Part shown: one piece after another, positions 42,472-52,256 of the stretch
How the letters are laid out: every line of letters begins with the position of its first letter
Position numbering within the stretch: position 1 is the stretch's first letter
Source: Spartobacteria bacterium
GTDB taxonomy: Bacteria > Verrucomicrobiota > Verrucomicrobiia > Chthoniobacterales > UBA10450
DNA length: 64,000 nucleotides
Reading direction: 5' to 3'
Assembly: GCA_003169695.1 (NCBI GenBank)
Contig: PNAS01000057.1
Coordinates: forward strand, 71,597 to 135,596
Position numbers and translations under genes: made by a program
Notes under the pieces: model-generated
The model's input: the letters and a program-made list of their open reading frames with translations, nothing else
What the model was told of the DNA's origin: nothing
Database searches by the model: none

Positions 42472-44565
42472 ATGAAACAGAAACAGGTTGCCTGTTCGTT
42501 TGGCCTTGTCGTTGGCCTGTGGCTCGGCGCTTTCTTCGCGCGCGCAGCGCGCGCCGACGAGGGCATGTGGCTCTACTCCGCTCCACCGCGCGACGCTATC
42601 AAAGCCAAATACGGCTTCACACTCACTGATGCTTGGCTCGAACACCTCATGAAATCCTCCGTTCGTTTCAACAGCGGCGGCTCAGGGTCTTTTGTTTCCG
42701 CAGACGGTCTCGTGATCACGAATCATCACGTCGGCGCCGATGACCTCCAGAAGCTTAGCGATGAGAAACATAATTATCTCGCAGACGGTTTCTACGCCGC
42801 CACTCCGGCCGACGAAAAGAAGTGCGTCGATCTCGAGCTCAACGTACTTCAATCAACCGAGGACGTGACCGCACGCGTCAACGCTGGTGTTCCATCCGGC
42901 GCGACGGGCGAGATTGCCGCGACTGCGCGCCGCAAGGTCATGGCCGAGATCGAAAAAGAGTCGCGCGAAAAGACCGGCCTCCGCAGCGACGTGGTCACGC
43001 TTTATCAGGGCGGTGCCTATCATCTTTATCGTTACAAGCGCTACACCGACATTCGTATCGTGTTCGCGCCTGAGCAGCAGGCCGCCTTCTTCGGTGGCGA
43101 CCCCGATAACTTCGAGTATCCGCGCTACGACCTCGATATCTGCCTCCTTCGGGTCTACGAAAACGGCCAACCCGCGAAAATTGATCACTTCCTGAAGTGG
43201 TCGAAGAACGGCACCAAGGAGGGTGAGCTTACCTTCGTTTCCGGTCACCCCGGCGGGACCGACCGCCAGCTCACGATGGCGGAGCTGAGCGTCCTTCGCG
43301 ACACAGAGTTCCCCTACATCGTCAACCGGCTGAAGCGCGTCGAAGTTCTCTTGAAAAACTGGAGCGACCGCAGCGCGGAAAATTCCCGGCGCGCGCACGA
43401 GAATCTATTCGGTGTTCAGAATGGCCGCAAAGCCCTCGACGGAGAGCAGGCTGGCCTTTACTCACCCGCTCTGATGGACGCCAAGGCCGCGCAGGAAAAG
43501 TCGTTCAAGGCTCAACTCGGTGAGCGCGCCGACGGTGCCGAGGTCCGCGCCGCCTTCGACCGCATCGCCGAAGCCGCCCAGGCGCAGGCGAAAATTTATA
43601 AACGCTACCGGCTGCTCGAAGCCGGCCATGCGTTCCTAAGCGATTCGTTTCATACGGCTCGCGTACTCCTTCGCGCCGGTGACGAACGCCCCAAGCCTAA
43701 CGGTGAGCGCCTGAAGGAATTCGGCGATGCTCGCCGCGAGTCGCTCGAGCTCGATTTGTTTTCTGACAAGCCAATCTACGCCGACCTGGAAATCCTGAAA
43801 CTCGGCGACGCGTTCACACTCTTCGCCGAAAACGCCGGCTACGATGACCCACTCGTGCAGCAGGTGCTCGCCGGCCAGTCGCCTCGCGAGCGCGCCGCTG
43901 CGCTCATCAACGGCACGAAAGTCCGCGACGTCGCGTTCCGCAGACAGCTCTACGACGGCGGCGCCGGCGTGGTCACGGCTGCGAAGGATCCGATGATCGA
44001 ACTCGCGCGACTCGTGGATGCTGAGGCGCGCGCGCTCCGCAAGCAATGGGAAGCGGCCGACGAGACGAACCAGCAGGCTCACGCCATAATCGAGAAAGCG
44101 CATTTCGCACTCGAAGGGCTGGCCCGCGCCCCAGACGCCACATTCACCCTGCGTCTTAGCTACGGTCCCGTGAAAGGGTACGAAGAGGCTGGCAAAAAGA
44201 TTCCGGCCTACACAACGTTCGCGGGACTGTACGAGCGCAACGCCGAGCAGAAAAACAAGGAGCCTTTCGAGCTTCCCCCGCGCTGGCTCGATAAGAAGTC
44301 GGCGCTCAAGCTCGATACGCCGCTCGATTTCGTGAGCACCGAGGACATCATCGGCGGCAATAGCGGCAGCCCGGTCGTTAACAGCGCAGGTGAATTCGTC
44401 GGCATCATCTTCGACGGCAACCTCGCGAGCCTTGTGCTCGATTTAGCTTACGAAGATGTGCACGCGCGTGCGCTCAGCGTCGATAGCCGCGGCATTCTCG
44501 AAGCGATGCGCAAAGTTTACGGCGTCGATGCGCTCGTGAACGAGTTGCTCAACGGCAAGCGCTGA
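42472..44565 (+). CDS. S46 family dipeptidyl-peptidase (DPP7/DPP11-like)
   Basis: 697 residues from ATG 42472; signal peptide about 1-26 (SFGLVVGLWLGAFFARAARA). Chymotrypsin-like halves: GSGSFVSADGLVITNHHVGADDLQKLS (catalytic His) and DIIGGNSGSPVVNSAGEFVGIIFDGN (catalytic Ser631), separated by the large helical domain of this family. It removes dipeptides from the N-terminus of oligopeptides in the periplasm. By alignment from memory the position that is Arg in Asp/Glu-specific DPP11 is Gly (FDGN) here, pointing to hydrophobic P1 preference as in DPP7 (inference). Confidence 0.95.
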   Translation: MKQKQVACSFGLVVGLWLGAFFARAARADEGMWLYSAPPRDAIKAKYGFTLTDAWLEHLMKSSVRFNSGGSGSFVSADGLVITNHHVGADDLQKLSDEKHNYLADGFYAATPADEKKCVDLELNVLQSTEDVTARVNAGVPSGATGEIAATARRKVMAEIEKESREKTGLRSDVVTLYQGGAYHLYRYKRYTDIRIVFAPEQQAAFFGGDPDNFEYPRYDLDICLLRVYENGQPAKIDHFLKWSKNGTKEGELTFVSGHPGGTDRQLTMAELSVLRDTEFPYIVNRLKRVEVLLKNWSDRSAENSRRAHENLFGVQNGRKALDGEQAGLYSPALMDAKAAQEKSFKAQLGERADGAEVRAAFDRIAEAAQAQAKIYKRYRLLEAGHAFLSDSFHTARVLLRAGDERPKPNGERLKEFGDARRESLELDLFSDKPIYADLEILKLGDAFTLFAENAGYDDPLVQQVLAGQSPRERAAALINGTKVRDVAFRRQLYDGGAGVVTAAKDPMIELARLVDAEARALRKQWEAADETNQQAHAIIEKAHFALEGLARAPDATFTLRLSYGPVKGYEEAGKKIPAYTTFAGLYERNAEQKNKEPFELPPRWLDKKSALKLDTPLDFVSTEDIIGGNSGSPVVNSAGEFVGIIFDGNLASLVLDLAYEDVHARALSVDSRGILEAMRKVYGVDALVNELLNGKR

Positions 44566-44600
44566 AAGTCGCGTTGCCTTCTCAATTGCCCGCCCTCGCC

Positions 44601-45869
44601 TTACATTTCGGGAGCGATGATACTCGCGGCTTGCTGGAGCGGATGTGCGAAGCCGAGCCGGCCGGTTTCATTGAGCGTAATCTCGCGCGAGCGCCGCTTG
44701 TCCATCTCGAACAGTCGCGCCTGCTGCGATGCGAAGCTTGAGCTTAGCACGTTCATGTTCGCTTCGTCATTCAGTCGAAGCGATCGGAGATCGAAGTTGC
44801 CGGAGCCGACCGACACGAACGCGCCGTCCACGATCATCAGCTTCACGTGTACCATGGCCGGTTGATACTCGTAGATCTTGACGCCTGCCTTCAGTAACTC
44901 GGGCCAATGCTTTCGCGATGCCGCGCGCAAGGCTTTCTGGTCGATGTGCTCGCCGGGCAAAAGGATCTCCACCTTCGCGCCCCGCCTCGCTGCATCTGCC
45001 AGCTCCTTCCGCATCAAATCGTCCGGAAGAAAATAAGCGTTCTCGATCAGCAGACTGTGTTTTGCCGAAGCGATCGCGAGCAGGTACATCAAGCGAATGT
45101 CCATGTCGCCTTGCCGCGGCGAGCTTTTGAAAGCCTGCGCGGTATAAGGGCCGGTGGGTGCCAGTGGCGGGAAATACTCCGGCCCATGCAAAACTTCGCC
45201 ACGCGTCTTTAGCCAGTTGTCCATAAACACCGCCTGCAGCTGAGCCACGACCGGTCCGGTGACCTTGTAATGATTGTCGCGCCAATGTTGCGGCGATTCA
45301 CCGTCGCCCAGCCACTCGTTTGCGACCCCCACGCCTCCCACAAATCCAACCTTCCCGTCAATAATGAGTAGCTTGCGATGACTACGGTTATTGTAACGCC
45401 TCGGATCGAGCCACATCATCGAGTGATACTTCACCGCGTTCACGCCCGCCGTGCGCAAACGTTCGAGGTTCTCACTCCCCATTTTGCTCGTCCCTTGCGC
45501 ATCCAGAATCGCGTTCACCGTCACGCCGGCACGCGCTCGTTCCGCCAGTGCGTCGGCGAACTGCTTTGCGATCTCGCCGTCCCAGAAGATGTAAGTCTCG
45601 AAATCGATCGACCGGCGGGCGGAGCGAATCGCGCTCAGCATCGCTGGAAAGATTTCCCGCCCGTTCACCAGCGTTGTGATGTTGTTGCCGGAAACGAAGT
45701 TTCCGCCGAGCAGCGATCCTGTCGCCTGGCGAAACTCTGGCGACGCCGCCGAGTAAAGCGGCGCGACTTCCTGCGTCACCTTGTTGCCTCCTTGCATCGC
45801 GCAGCCACCTAGCAACGCCCCCAGCAGCGTTGCGGTCATAGCCGTGGCCGGCGCGGTACGGCGGCGCAT
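44601..45869 (-). CDS. Phospholipase D / cardiolipin synthase family lipoprotein
   Basis: 422 residues from ATG 45869; the TTG at 45887 is less likely. Lipobox LLGGC near residue 22. Two HKD motifs: RSHRKLLIIDGKVGFVGG (H-x-K-x4-D) and VHVKLMIVDGAFVSVGSGNFDLRS, the latter with the usual GSxNxD. Layout SIDFETYIFWDGEIAKQFADALAERA is that of cardiolipin synthases ClsB/ClsA, which join two phosphatidylglycerols. A lipoprotein version is unusual and could act in the periplasm. Starts one base after the DUF5329 stop. Confidence 0.9.
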   Translation of the reverse strand: MRRRTAPATAMTATLLGALLGGCAMQGGNKVTQEVAPLYSAASPEFRQATGSLLGGNFVSGNNITTLVNGREIFPAMLSAIRSARRSIDFETYIFWDGEIAKQFADALAERARAGVTVNAILDAQGTSKMGSENLERLRTAGVNAVKYHSMMWLDPRRYNNRSHRKLLIIDGKVGFVGGVGVANEWLGDGESPQHWRDNHYKVTGPVVAQLQAVFMDNWLKTRGEVLHGPEYFPPLAPTGPYTAQAFKSSPRQGDMDIRLMYLLAIASAKHSLLIENAYFLPDDLMRKELADAARRGAKVEILLPGEHIDQKALRAASRKHWPELLKAGVKIYEYQPAMVHVKLMIVDGAFVSVGSGNFDLRSLRLNDEANMNVLSSSFASQQARLFEMDKRRSREITLNETGRLGFAHPLQQAASIIAPEM

Positions 45870-45870
45870 T

Positions 45871-46233
45871 CTAGTGCTTTTTATCAAACTCGCTTAGCTG
45901 CGCGTTGAAATACGTCGCTGCATCGGTCGTCGTTCCGTCGGCCAGGCGGATCTTGTACTTTTGATGCGTCATCGATGATTCCGAAGCGCAGTATTTCACA
46001 AAATCCTCCGCCGTTTTCACCCGCCAGCCGGCGTAATCGAGTTTCGTCCGCAGATGGTTCGCCCCAGCCACGCCATCATACTCGCGCCCATTGCGGACGA
46101 ACTTCACACCGCTCGACGTCTCCACGCCGCGAATCAGAAAATCGATCCGCGCCTGCTCCCGCGCATCGCGCGCCCACATCAGCGACGGCAAAAGCGCGAC
46201 CACCAGCAACAGACAAATACGCCGGACGTGCAT
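45871..46233 (-). CDS. Secreted DUF5329 family protein
   Basis: 120 residues from ATG 46233 (MHVRRICLLLVVALLPSLMWA, signal peptide). Core RIDFLIRGVETSSGVKFVRNGREYDGVAGANHLRTKLDYAGWRVKTAEDFVKYCASESSMTHQKYKI matches DUF5329. The ORF track start at 46383 is rejected because it precedes the signal peptide. Co-transcribed with the phospholipase-D-type gene (1 bp apart). Confidence 0.85.
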   Translation of the reverse strand: MHVRRICLLLVVALLPSLMWARDAREQARIDFLIRGVETSSGVKFVRNGREYDGVAGANHLRTKLDYAGWRVKTAEDFVKYCASESSMTHQKYKIRLADGTTTDAATYFNAQLSEFDKKH

Positions 46234-46497
46234 CGGCCGAACATAGCCTCTCGCCAGCAATTCGCGGGATCTAATTTTGCCGAAAACCAGCGCGTTCCCC
46301 GTTCTCCTCTTTTCGCCAGCTCGCGGGCGGAGAGCGTCATCTCTTGAAAAATGGGGCCACGCACGCATCGAGTGCCGATTCAATAGTTACCTGCCGCATC
46401 CATTTACCTACCTGGTTCGCCGATTTCATATCGGAACACGAATCGGATGGCCTTTAGCTGTGATCTCTGCAGCGACTTAGTAAATAGAAAATTAATT

Positions 46498-46866
46498 ATG
46501 ATCAAATTATTCCTCGGTGTCACGTTTGCTACAGCCCTTATGGGTCTAGTGGCTTACGGGCAAGCATCCACGTCCTCCGTTACCGTTGCGAACGGAACCA
46601 ATGGAGCGACTCAAACCACTACCACGACGACCGAAAGTACTGGCACCGTTACGGAGTTCACGCCCGGACACGGCCTGATCCTAAAAACTGAAGCAGCCGA
46701 GCCGTTGCACTACAAGTTCGGCAAGACTGTCACATACGTGACTTCAGATGGGCAGGTTATCGAAGCTTCGAAAATCCGAAAAGATTCGAAGGTTCGCGTT
46801 CACTACCTCAAAGATGGCGACGACATGGTAGTTGATAAAGTTATCGTAACGCGGGACCGCGACTAA
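46498..46866 (+). CDS. Small secreted protein of unknown function
   Basis: 122 residues from ATG 46498; signal peptide at 1-22 (IKLFLGVTFATALMGLVAYGQA). A Thr-rich stretch (ATQTTTTTTESTGTVTEF) is followed by a compact beta domain PGHGLILKTEAAEPLHYKFGKTVTYVTSDGQVIEASKIRKDSKVRVHYLKDGDDMVVDKVIV. Resembles small OB-like periplasmic folds. Followed by a strong terminator. Confidence 0.75.
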   Translation: MIKLFLGVTFATALMGLVAYGQASTSSVTVANGTNGATQTTTTTTESTGTVTEFTPGHGLILKTEAAEPLHYKFGKTVTYVTSDGQVIEASKIRKDSKVRVHYLKDGDDMVVDKVIVTRDRD

Positions 46867-46915
46867 GCCTTTCACGTTTGCGTGGCTGATCTTGGAATCA
46901 AGCCAACAATTTCAG

Positions 46916-46960
46916 CGCCTGGCGGACCGAGATATTACTCGCCGCCAGGCGTTTTGTTTT
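46916..46960 (+). terminator. Rho-independent terminator
   Basis: CGCCTGGCGG and CCGCCAGGCG form a perfect 10-bp stem around a 16-nt loop, followed by TTTTGTTTT. It ends the transcript of the 46498 gene. Confidence 0.8.
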
Positions 46961-47142
46961 CCTTGCGTTCAATCTCAAAGCCGAAGCGTTGCAGTTTCGT
47001 CATTCGCCCTTCGTCACGTCGCCTGCTCGCGAACGCATTCGGAGTAGCCGCGGCAAAGGCGGCTTGGCGTAGGCCGGCCACCACACGCGCATTCACCTCG
47101 GCTGCGCCGATTAGAATATATCCACGAACCTAACATAAGAAT

Positions 47143-48933
47143 ATGATTCCACCGTGCCGCACTCGATCACTCCGTCTCGCCCGCTGTTCCGCGACTTTGC
47201 TCCTGCTTCTCACCGGTTTGTGCGGCGGTAGCCTGTCCTCCTTCGCTCAGCCGGCCGCGCCGACATTTAGCCAAATCATAGTGTTTGGCGACAGCCTCTC
47301 GGACACCGGGAACTTTCGTGACCGCACGAATTCAGAAAGCGACGGCACGGTCGACTATCCGAGCCACACTTTTAATTACAGTAACGGCCGATTCACGGAC
47401 GACAATGAGACCGATCCGTCGTCGACCACTTACGCCGGCGTCTGGCACGAACAGCTCGCGAGCACTTTTTTGGGCATCCCGGCAGCGAGTCATAGCCTCG
47501 GCGGCGGAACGGACTATGCGTTCGGTGGCGCGACCACGGAAAACGGCACGGCGGAGGTGACGGTCGTCTCAACTCCTTTCGGCGACGTGACCATCACGAT
47601 CGACAACATGGGGAAGCAGATGGACGATTACCTCGCCGCCCACGCGGTCGACCCAAACGCTCTCTACATCGTCTGGGGCGGCGCCAACGATCTTTTCAAT
47701 GATGATACCGCTACGAACGTGACTGCGGCCGCAGCTCGCGCGACCGCGTTGGTCACTCGCCTCGCGAATGCCGGCGCGCAATTCATCATGGTGCCAAACG
47801 TGCCACCGCTCGGCGACGTTCCAAATTATTCCAACGACCCGGCGACGATGGCGTCGCTGAATACCGCTTCCGCGAATTATCGGGACGAGCTCAACGCGGA
47901 TCTCACGGCGAGCCTGAGTGCCCTCGCATTACAAGGCATCACCCCCACGGTTTATCGCCTCGATGTCTGGACGAACACGATCCGCATTTTCAGCAACCCG
48001 GGAAATTACGGGTTCACCGACATCAGCAGTTCGTCCCAGGGCAACTCCGGCGCGAACCCGGACCAATTCCTGTTCTGGGACGACGTCCACCCCACGACCG
48101 CTGGCCATTATCAGAACGCAAAAAGCGCCAATGACGCGCTGACAATCCCGGTCACTCCCCTGGCCGAGGCGCTCGATATTTCGACCCGCGTCTTCGTTGA
48201 CACCGGCGAGGGAGTTTCCATCGTCGGCTTTATTGTCGCGGGCGACGTCTCGAAGAAGGTTCTCATTCGCGGCATCGGCCCATCGCTGGCCGCGAGTGGC
48301 GTTCCAAGTCCGCTGGCGGATCCAACCCTAACGTTGTTCGACGCCTCCGGAAACGCGCTGATGACGAATGATAACTGGCAAGACTCGCAGGCAGCCGAAA
48401 TCATCGCGACCGGCATTCCTCCGCAGAACGCTCTGGAATCCGCGATCGTTGCCACCGTCGGGCCGGGACAATACACAGCGGTCCTCGCCGGCAACAACGG
48501 CACCACCGGCAACGGTCTTGCTGAAGTTTACGACCTCGAACCCGGCACAAGCTCTACGCTTGCAAACTTGAGCACGCGTGGCTTCGTCGGCGCCGGCGAC
48601 AACGCCATGATCGGCGGCCTCATCGTCGGGGACGGCGACAGCCCCATCGTGGTGCTGCGCGCCATTGGACCGACGCTGACGAGCTCCGGCATCGCCAATC
48701 CGCTGCTCGATCCCACGATCGAGCTGTACGATGGGAACGGCACTGTCCTAGGCTTCAATGACAACTGGAAAGACAGCCAGATGCTGGCCGTGCTCGCGAC
48801 GCAACTCGCCCCGACCGACGACCGGGAATCAGCGATCCTCGCGTTCCTCGCGCCCGGGGCCTACACCGCAGTCGTCCGCGGCAAAGGGGACACCACCGGG
48901 GTCGCGCTGGTCGAAGCCTATCGAGTTCCATAG
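47143..48933 (+). CDS. Secreted GDSL-type esterase/lipase with two C-terminal repeat domains
   Basis: 596 residues. Signal peptide at 1-36. SGNH/GDSL hydrolase: block I IIVFGDSLSDTGNF (Ser51), block III VWGGANDLF, block V DDVHPTTAGH (Asp and His). From about 344 onward two copies of a ~122-residue domain follow: STRVFVDTGEGVSIVGFIVAGDVSKKVLIRGIGPSLAASG and STRGFVGAGDNAMIGGLIVGDGDSPIVVLRAIGPTLTSSG. That domain is frequent in Verrucomicrobia exoproteins, probably for surface attachment or carbohydrate contact. No C-terminal sorting signal is seen. Confidence 0.9.
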   Translation: MIPPCRTRSLRLARCSATLLLLLTGLCGGSLSSFAQPAAPTFSQIIVFGDSLSDTGNFRDRTNSESDGTVDYPSHTFNYSNGRFTDDNETDPSSTTYAGVWHEQLASTFLGIPAASHSLGGGTDYAFGGATTENGTAEVTVVSTPFGDVTITIDNMGKQMDDYLAAHAVDPNALYIVWGGANDLFNDDTATNVTAAAARATALVTRLANAGAQFIMVPNVPPLGDVPNYSNDPATMASLNTASANYRDELNADLTASLSALALQGITPTVYRLDVWTNTIRIFSNPGNYGFTDISSSSQGNSGANPDQFLFWDDVHPTTAGHYQNAKSANDALTIPVTPLAEALDISTRVFVDTGEGVSIVGFIVAGDVSKKVLIRGIGPSLAASGVPSPLADPTLTLFDASGNALMTNDNWQDSQAAEIIATGIPPQNALESAIVATVGPGQYTAVLAGNNGTTGNGLAEVYDLEPGTSSTLANLSTRGFVGAGDNAMIGGLIVGDGDSPIVVLRAIGPTLTSSGIANPLLDPTIELYDGNGTVLGFNDNWKDSQMLAVLATQLAPTDDRESAILAFLAPGAYTAVVRGKGDTTGVALVEAYRVP

Positions 48934-49026
48934 CGCGCGCTCTCTCCAGGCTTTTCCCCTGTTCATTGGACGTTCTGCCTCTGCCTTCCTCCCCACAACC
49001 CCTAACTCACTAACTCGCTAAACGCT

Positions 49027-49066
49027 TCGATAGGACCTTGTGGTGAGCGGCCGAAGCTTCGGAAAA
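49027..49066. pseudogene. Remnant of the TPR gene
   Basis: TCGATAGGACCTTGTGGTGAGCGG followed by CCGAAGCTTCGGAAAA matches the antisense of the TPR gene at about 52997-53035 with few differences, in the same orientation. Only about 40 bp survive. The rest of 48934-49173 is heptamer-type repeat and unassigned sequence. Confidence 0.6.
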
Positions 49067-49173
49067 CCCACCCTGAAAGAACTCGACCGCGATAACTTCT
49101 TCGAGATCGCGCATCCGATCGGTATCATATCGGTTCAACCGAAAACCTGATTCGAGTCGCGGCCAACCCATCT

Positions 49174-50859
49174 TTAATTCTCTGTCACCCCCTCCACAGC
49201 GAGTTGTGCCAGGAAAATCCCGAGCTTGCGGGGATCATCATTTTGTTTGAGCTCCGCTTGACTGGTGGGGTACGCAATATCAAAGCGCAAAACCAGGCGC
49301 TGACGCCGGATAAGATTCGCCGGAACACGGAATTCACGAGTGACGTATTTCGGCTCGGTCATCGACCACTCGGCCACCAGGTGATCGTTTGCATAAACGC
49401 GCACGGCCTGTCCAACGCCCGGCCGAATGAAAGGACGAGCCGTTGCGGTCACATTAATATCCGAATCGGCTGGGGGGAGCGTAAGCCGTACGACTGCCTG
49501 GTTGCCCTCGCTCCATGTCCCAAGCGGTTCGAACGATGAGAATCCGGAGAGTGCCGCAGCCTTGATGAGGTTCGGTTTGCCGGACTCAAACGAAACTGGC
49601 TCGTTCAATCGAACGTCGGCGTAGGCTTCAGCCTCAAATGATTGGCGCGGCTGATCGAGTTCAGGTAAATGCGCAATTGCGTCGTTCAGAAACGCATTTA
49701 GTGCGCCAGCATTATTCAGCAGTGATTCGTTGATCTCGAGTATCAAGCAATCAGTCGCGAAAATATCGCGCGCGAAATTAATCGTGGCTGCCGGCAGGAA
49801 AGCTACTTTCCCGTCACGCAGATAAACTTTGTTCACATTGTAATAGAAGTAGACGTCTATCTCAGCAAACTGCGCCGAGCTGCTCATCAAGGAGTCGACA
49901 CCAAAGTTGAAACTTCCCCCGATGACAACGCAATTTGGGCGATCGATTTCAGGGACGTTTAGATGGCGCGGTGTGACGTTTATCACGGGAAAGTGCCAGG
50001 GCGCGACCAGATCGAGGATTTTCACGATGTCAGCCTCGTGCGTCGGATTTTGCGATATTTTGAGGACGGGATTGTCGATTGTTTGAACGCTCATTCCTTG
50101 ATCTTTTAGCTTTGTGATCACCGCGTTTGCGACGTGCCAGGTGGCGTAGGCGCTCCAATGGATTCCGCCTTCCGGAAAAATCGGTACCGGAGCCTTCTCT
50201 TTTAGCGCGGCCGTGATGGCAATGCCGTCCACATAATCGATTCCAGCCTCCTTGAGCATGGGCCGGAAGTGGTCGATTGAGCGTGGACGCTGATCATAAC
50301 GAGCCAACCAGCGGCGCGGAATGGTTTCTGGGACAATGGCCGGTTTGCTCGGCGTCAGCAAAAAAACAAAGGCGATTTGCTTCCGCCGAAGCGCGTCTTG
50401 TAACACCCGCAATCGCTCCACCAGTGGCTTAAGGCTTTCCGGTGGTTCACGCTCGATGCAATATTCGATGAGATAGGAATTAACGAAGAGATTCTTCCCA
50501 CGTCCCAACGTGATATCCCAGGGGCGGGAGTTGATGCCGGTTGTGCGGAGCAAACGCAAGTAGGCCTCGTGAGTTACACGAATGATGAACTCGCGGCCGG
50601 GAAAATTTTCATTGAATTGTTGCGTCACTCCCTTCTGCCACTCGCCATTCCGGATGCTCCTTACTGAAAATGAGGGCGGCGCGGGCGGCGGAACCACACC
50701 AGCGAGGGTCGCGTTTCGTAACCAGGGCTCACGGCGAAATGCGTTTGGTTTGACCTTCAGGTAGATGGTGAGAAGTCCGGGCGCGACAAAAACAAGGCTC
50801 GTCAATCCGAGCAGAATGATCTCGGCCTTGCGTCGAAATGGGTAACGCCGCTCTTTCAA
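49174..50859 (-). CDS. AlgX/AlgJ-like SGNH O-acetyltransferase component
   Basis: 561 residues. N-terminal membrane anchor (about 11-32: AEIILLGLTSLVFVAPGLLTIYL), then an SGNH-like domain with VFLLTPSKPAIVPETIPRRW, GIHWSAYATWHVANAVITKL (His-Trp-Ser) and CVVIGGSFNFGVDS (catalytic Ser in GGSF), followed by a C-terminal beta domain (ADSDINVTATARPFIRPGVGQAVRVYAND) that may bind sugar. AlgX/AlgJ proteins attach acetyl groups to a periplasmic polysaccharide, using acetyl passed on by AlgI. Start is TTG, overlapping the AlgI stop by TTGA. Confidence 0.88.
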   Translation of the reverse strand: MKERRYPFRRKAEIILLGLTSLVFVAPGLLTIYLKVKPNAFRREPWLRNATLAGVVPPPAPPSFSVRSIRNGEWQKGVTQQFNENFPGREFIIRVTHEAYLRLLRTTGINSRPWDITLGRGKNLFVNSYLIEYCIEREPPESLKPLVERLRVLQDALRRKQIAFVFLLTPSKPAIVPETIPRRWLARYDQRPRSIDHFRPMLKEAGIDYVDGIAITAALKEKAPVPIFPEGGIHWSAYATWHVANAVITKLKDQGMSVQTIDNPVLKISQNPTHEADIVKILDLVAPWHFPVINVTPRHLNVPEIDRPNCVVIGGSFNFGVDSLMSSSAQFAEIDVYFYYNVNKVYLRDGKVAFLPAATINFARDIFATDCLILEINESLLNNAGALNAFLNDAIAHLPELDQPRQSFEAEAYADVRLNEPVSFESGKPNLIKAAALSGFSSFEPLGTWSEGNQAVVRLTLPPADSDINVTATARPFIRPGVGQAVRVYANDHLVAEWSMTEPKYVTREFRVPANLIRRQRLVLRFDIAYPTSQAELKQNDDPRKLGIFLAQLAVEGVTEN

Positions 50860-52256
50860 AACCGGAAATATAAAAACGAAGCAAAGGAGCCGATGGTCAT
50901 TCGCCCGATCGAAACGAGCACGAGTAAAAGCACGAGAGCGAGCGCACCGACTCGGGATTGCTGCGGCTCGATCCTGCGCTCACGGAATTGCGCCATCACC
51001 AATGGTGCAAAAACGAGCGCCAGAGCGACTAACAAGACGAGAAGCGTATCGGTTTGCGGGACAATCGCATTCGTCGCATGCAAATGCTGGCCGCCCAGAG
51101 CGCCCAAAAAGTTCACCGCGTGACCAAAGGTGTCGCACCGAAAGAAAACCCAGGTCAGAACGATGTAGCTAAACGTAATCGCGATGCTCAACAGGCGCGG
51201 CAAACGTTCCTGGAAACGCAACCAAAACGCCCGGTCAATCACCAGGGCCATGCCGTGCAAGCAACCCCAAATAACGAAGTTCCAGGACGCGCCGTGCCAA
51301 AGCCCGGAGAGCACGAAGCAAAGACAAAGATTCGCGTAACTGCGCACCGTGGAAACGCGACTCCCACCCAATGGGATGTAGAGGTATTCTTTAATCCAGG
51401 TTGAAAGCGAGATATGCCAGCGCCGCCAGAAATCCGTTACGCTGGTCGCAAGATACGGATGATTAAAATTCTCCCGTAATCGGAATCCAAGCATTCGGGC
51501 CAATCCGATTGCTATGTCGGAATAGCCGGAAAAATCGAAATAAATTTGCAAGGTAAAGGCAATCAGGCCAAGCCAGGCCGTTGTCGGATCCACCTTCGAG
51601 GTTGGTAGCGAGAAGATGGGATCGACCACGATCGCGAGTTGATTCGCCACGAGCACCTTTTTGGCGAGACCCAGGACAACTCGCACCATGCCGTCGCGAA
51701 AATCCTCAAAGCGATGCGACGGTCTTCTCAGTTGCGAAGCGATTTCGTGGTACTTAATGATCGGGCCGGCCAGCAGCTTCGGAAAAAGAAAGACAAAGTT
51801 AAGATAGTCGAGGAAGCTTTTGGCCGGCCGCGCCGTACCGCGCTTGAGATCCGCGAGGTAAGTTATTTTTTCGAAAACGATGAACGAGATACCCAGCGGC
51901 AGAGTGAAGGCCGGCACAAAAAAATGGACGCCAGCCAGCGGTTGGATCAACGCGTTGAGGTTGTGAATGGCAAAGCCGCTATACTTGACGATTATGAGCA
52001 TCGACAAGTTCGTTACGACGCCAATTCCGACGAGTGTGCTGCGCATCCGTCCATTCGGTAACTTCGCGATCCAGATGCCCAATACGTAGTCAAGACAGGC
52101 GGAAGCGAATACGATCCAGATAAACTTCGGCTCCGCCCATGCATAGAAAACCATACTGCCGAGCAGCAGTAATTGACGCCGCGGTCGCCCCAACCAGTAA
52201 AGCGCAAGAAAGAGCGGCAGAAAGACGAACAAAAAAAACGGAGTCGAGAAAAGCAT
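50856..52256 (-). CDS. MBOAT family membrane O-acyltransferase (AlgI-like)
   Basis: 466 residues, about 10-12 membrane segments. Starts MLFSTPFFLFVFLPLFLALYW, typical of AlgI; catalytic His in LSGLWHGASWNFVIWGCLHG; LRENFNHPYLATSVTDFWRRWHISLSTWIKEYLYIPLGGSRVS is the family signature. It moves acetyl groups across the membrane for polysaccharide O-acetylation. Operon with the AlgJ-like gene through a 4-bp overlap. No alginate or other polymer synthase is in the window. Confidence 0.95.
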   Translation of the reverse strand: MLFSTPFFLFVFLPLFLALYWLGRPRRQLLLLGSMVFYAWAEPKFIWIVFASACLDYVLGIWIAKLPNGRMRSTLVGIGVVTNLSMLIIVKYSGFAIHNLNALIQPLAGVHFFVPAFTLPLGISFIVFEKITYLADLKRGTARPAKSFLDYLNFVFLFPKLLAGPIIKYHEIASQLRRPSHRFEDFRDGMVRVVLGLAKKVLVANQLAIVVDPIFSLPTSKVDPTTAWLGLIAFTLQIYFDFSGYSDIAIGLARMLGFRLRENFNHPYLATSVTDFWRRWHISLSTWIKEYLYIPLGGSRVSTVRSYANLCLCFVLSGLWHGASWNFVIWGCLHGMALVIDRAFWLRFQERLPRLLSIAITFSYIVLTWVFFRCDTFGHAVNFLGALGGQHLHATNAIVPQTDTLLVLLVALALVFAPLVMAQFRERRIEPQQSRVGALALVLLLVLVSIGRMTIGSFASFLYFRF

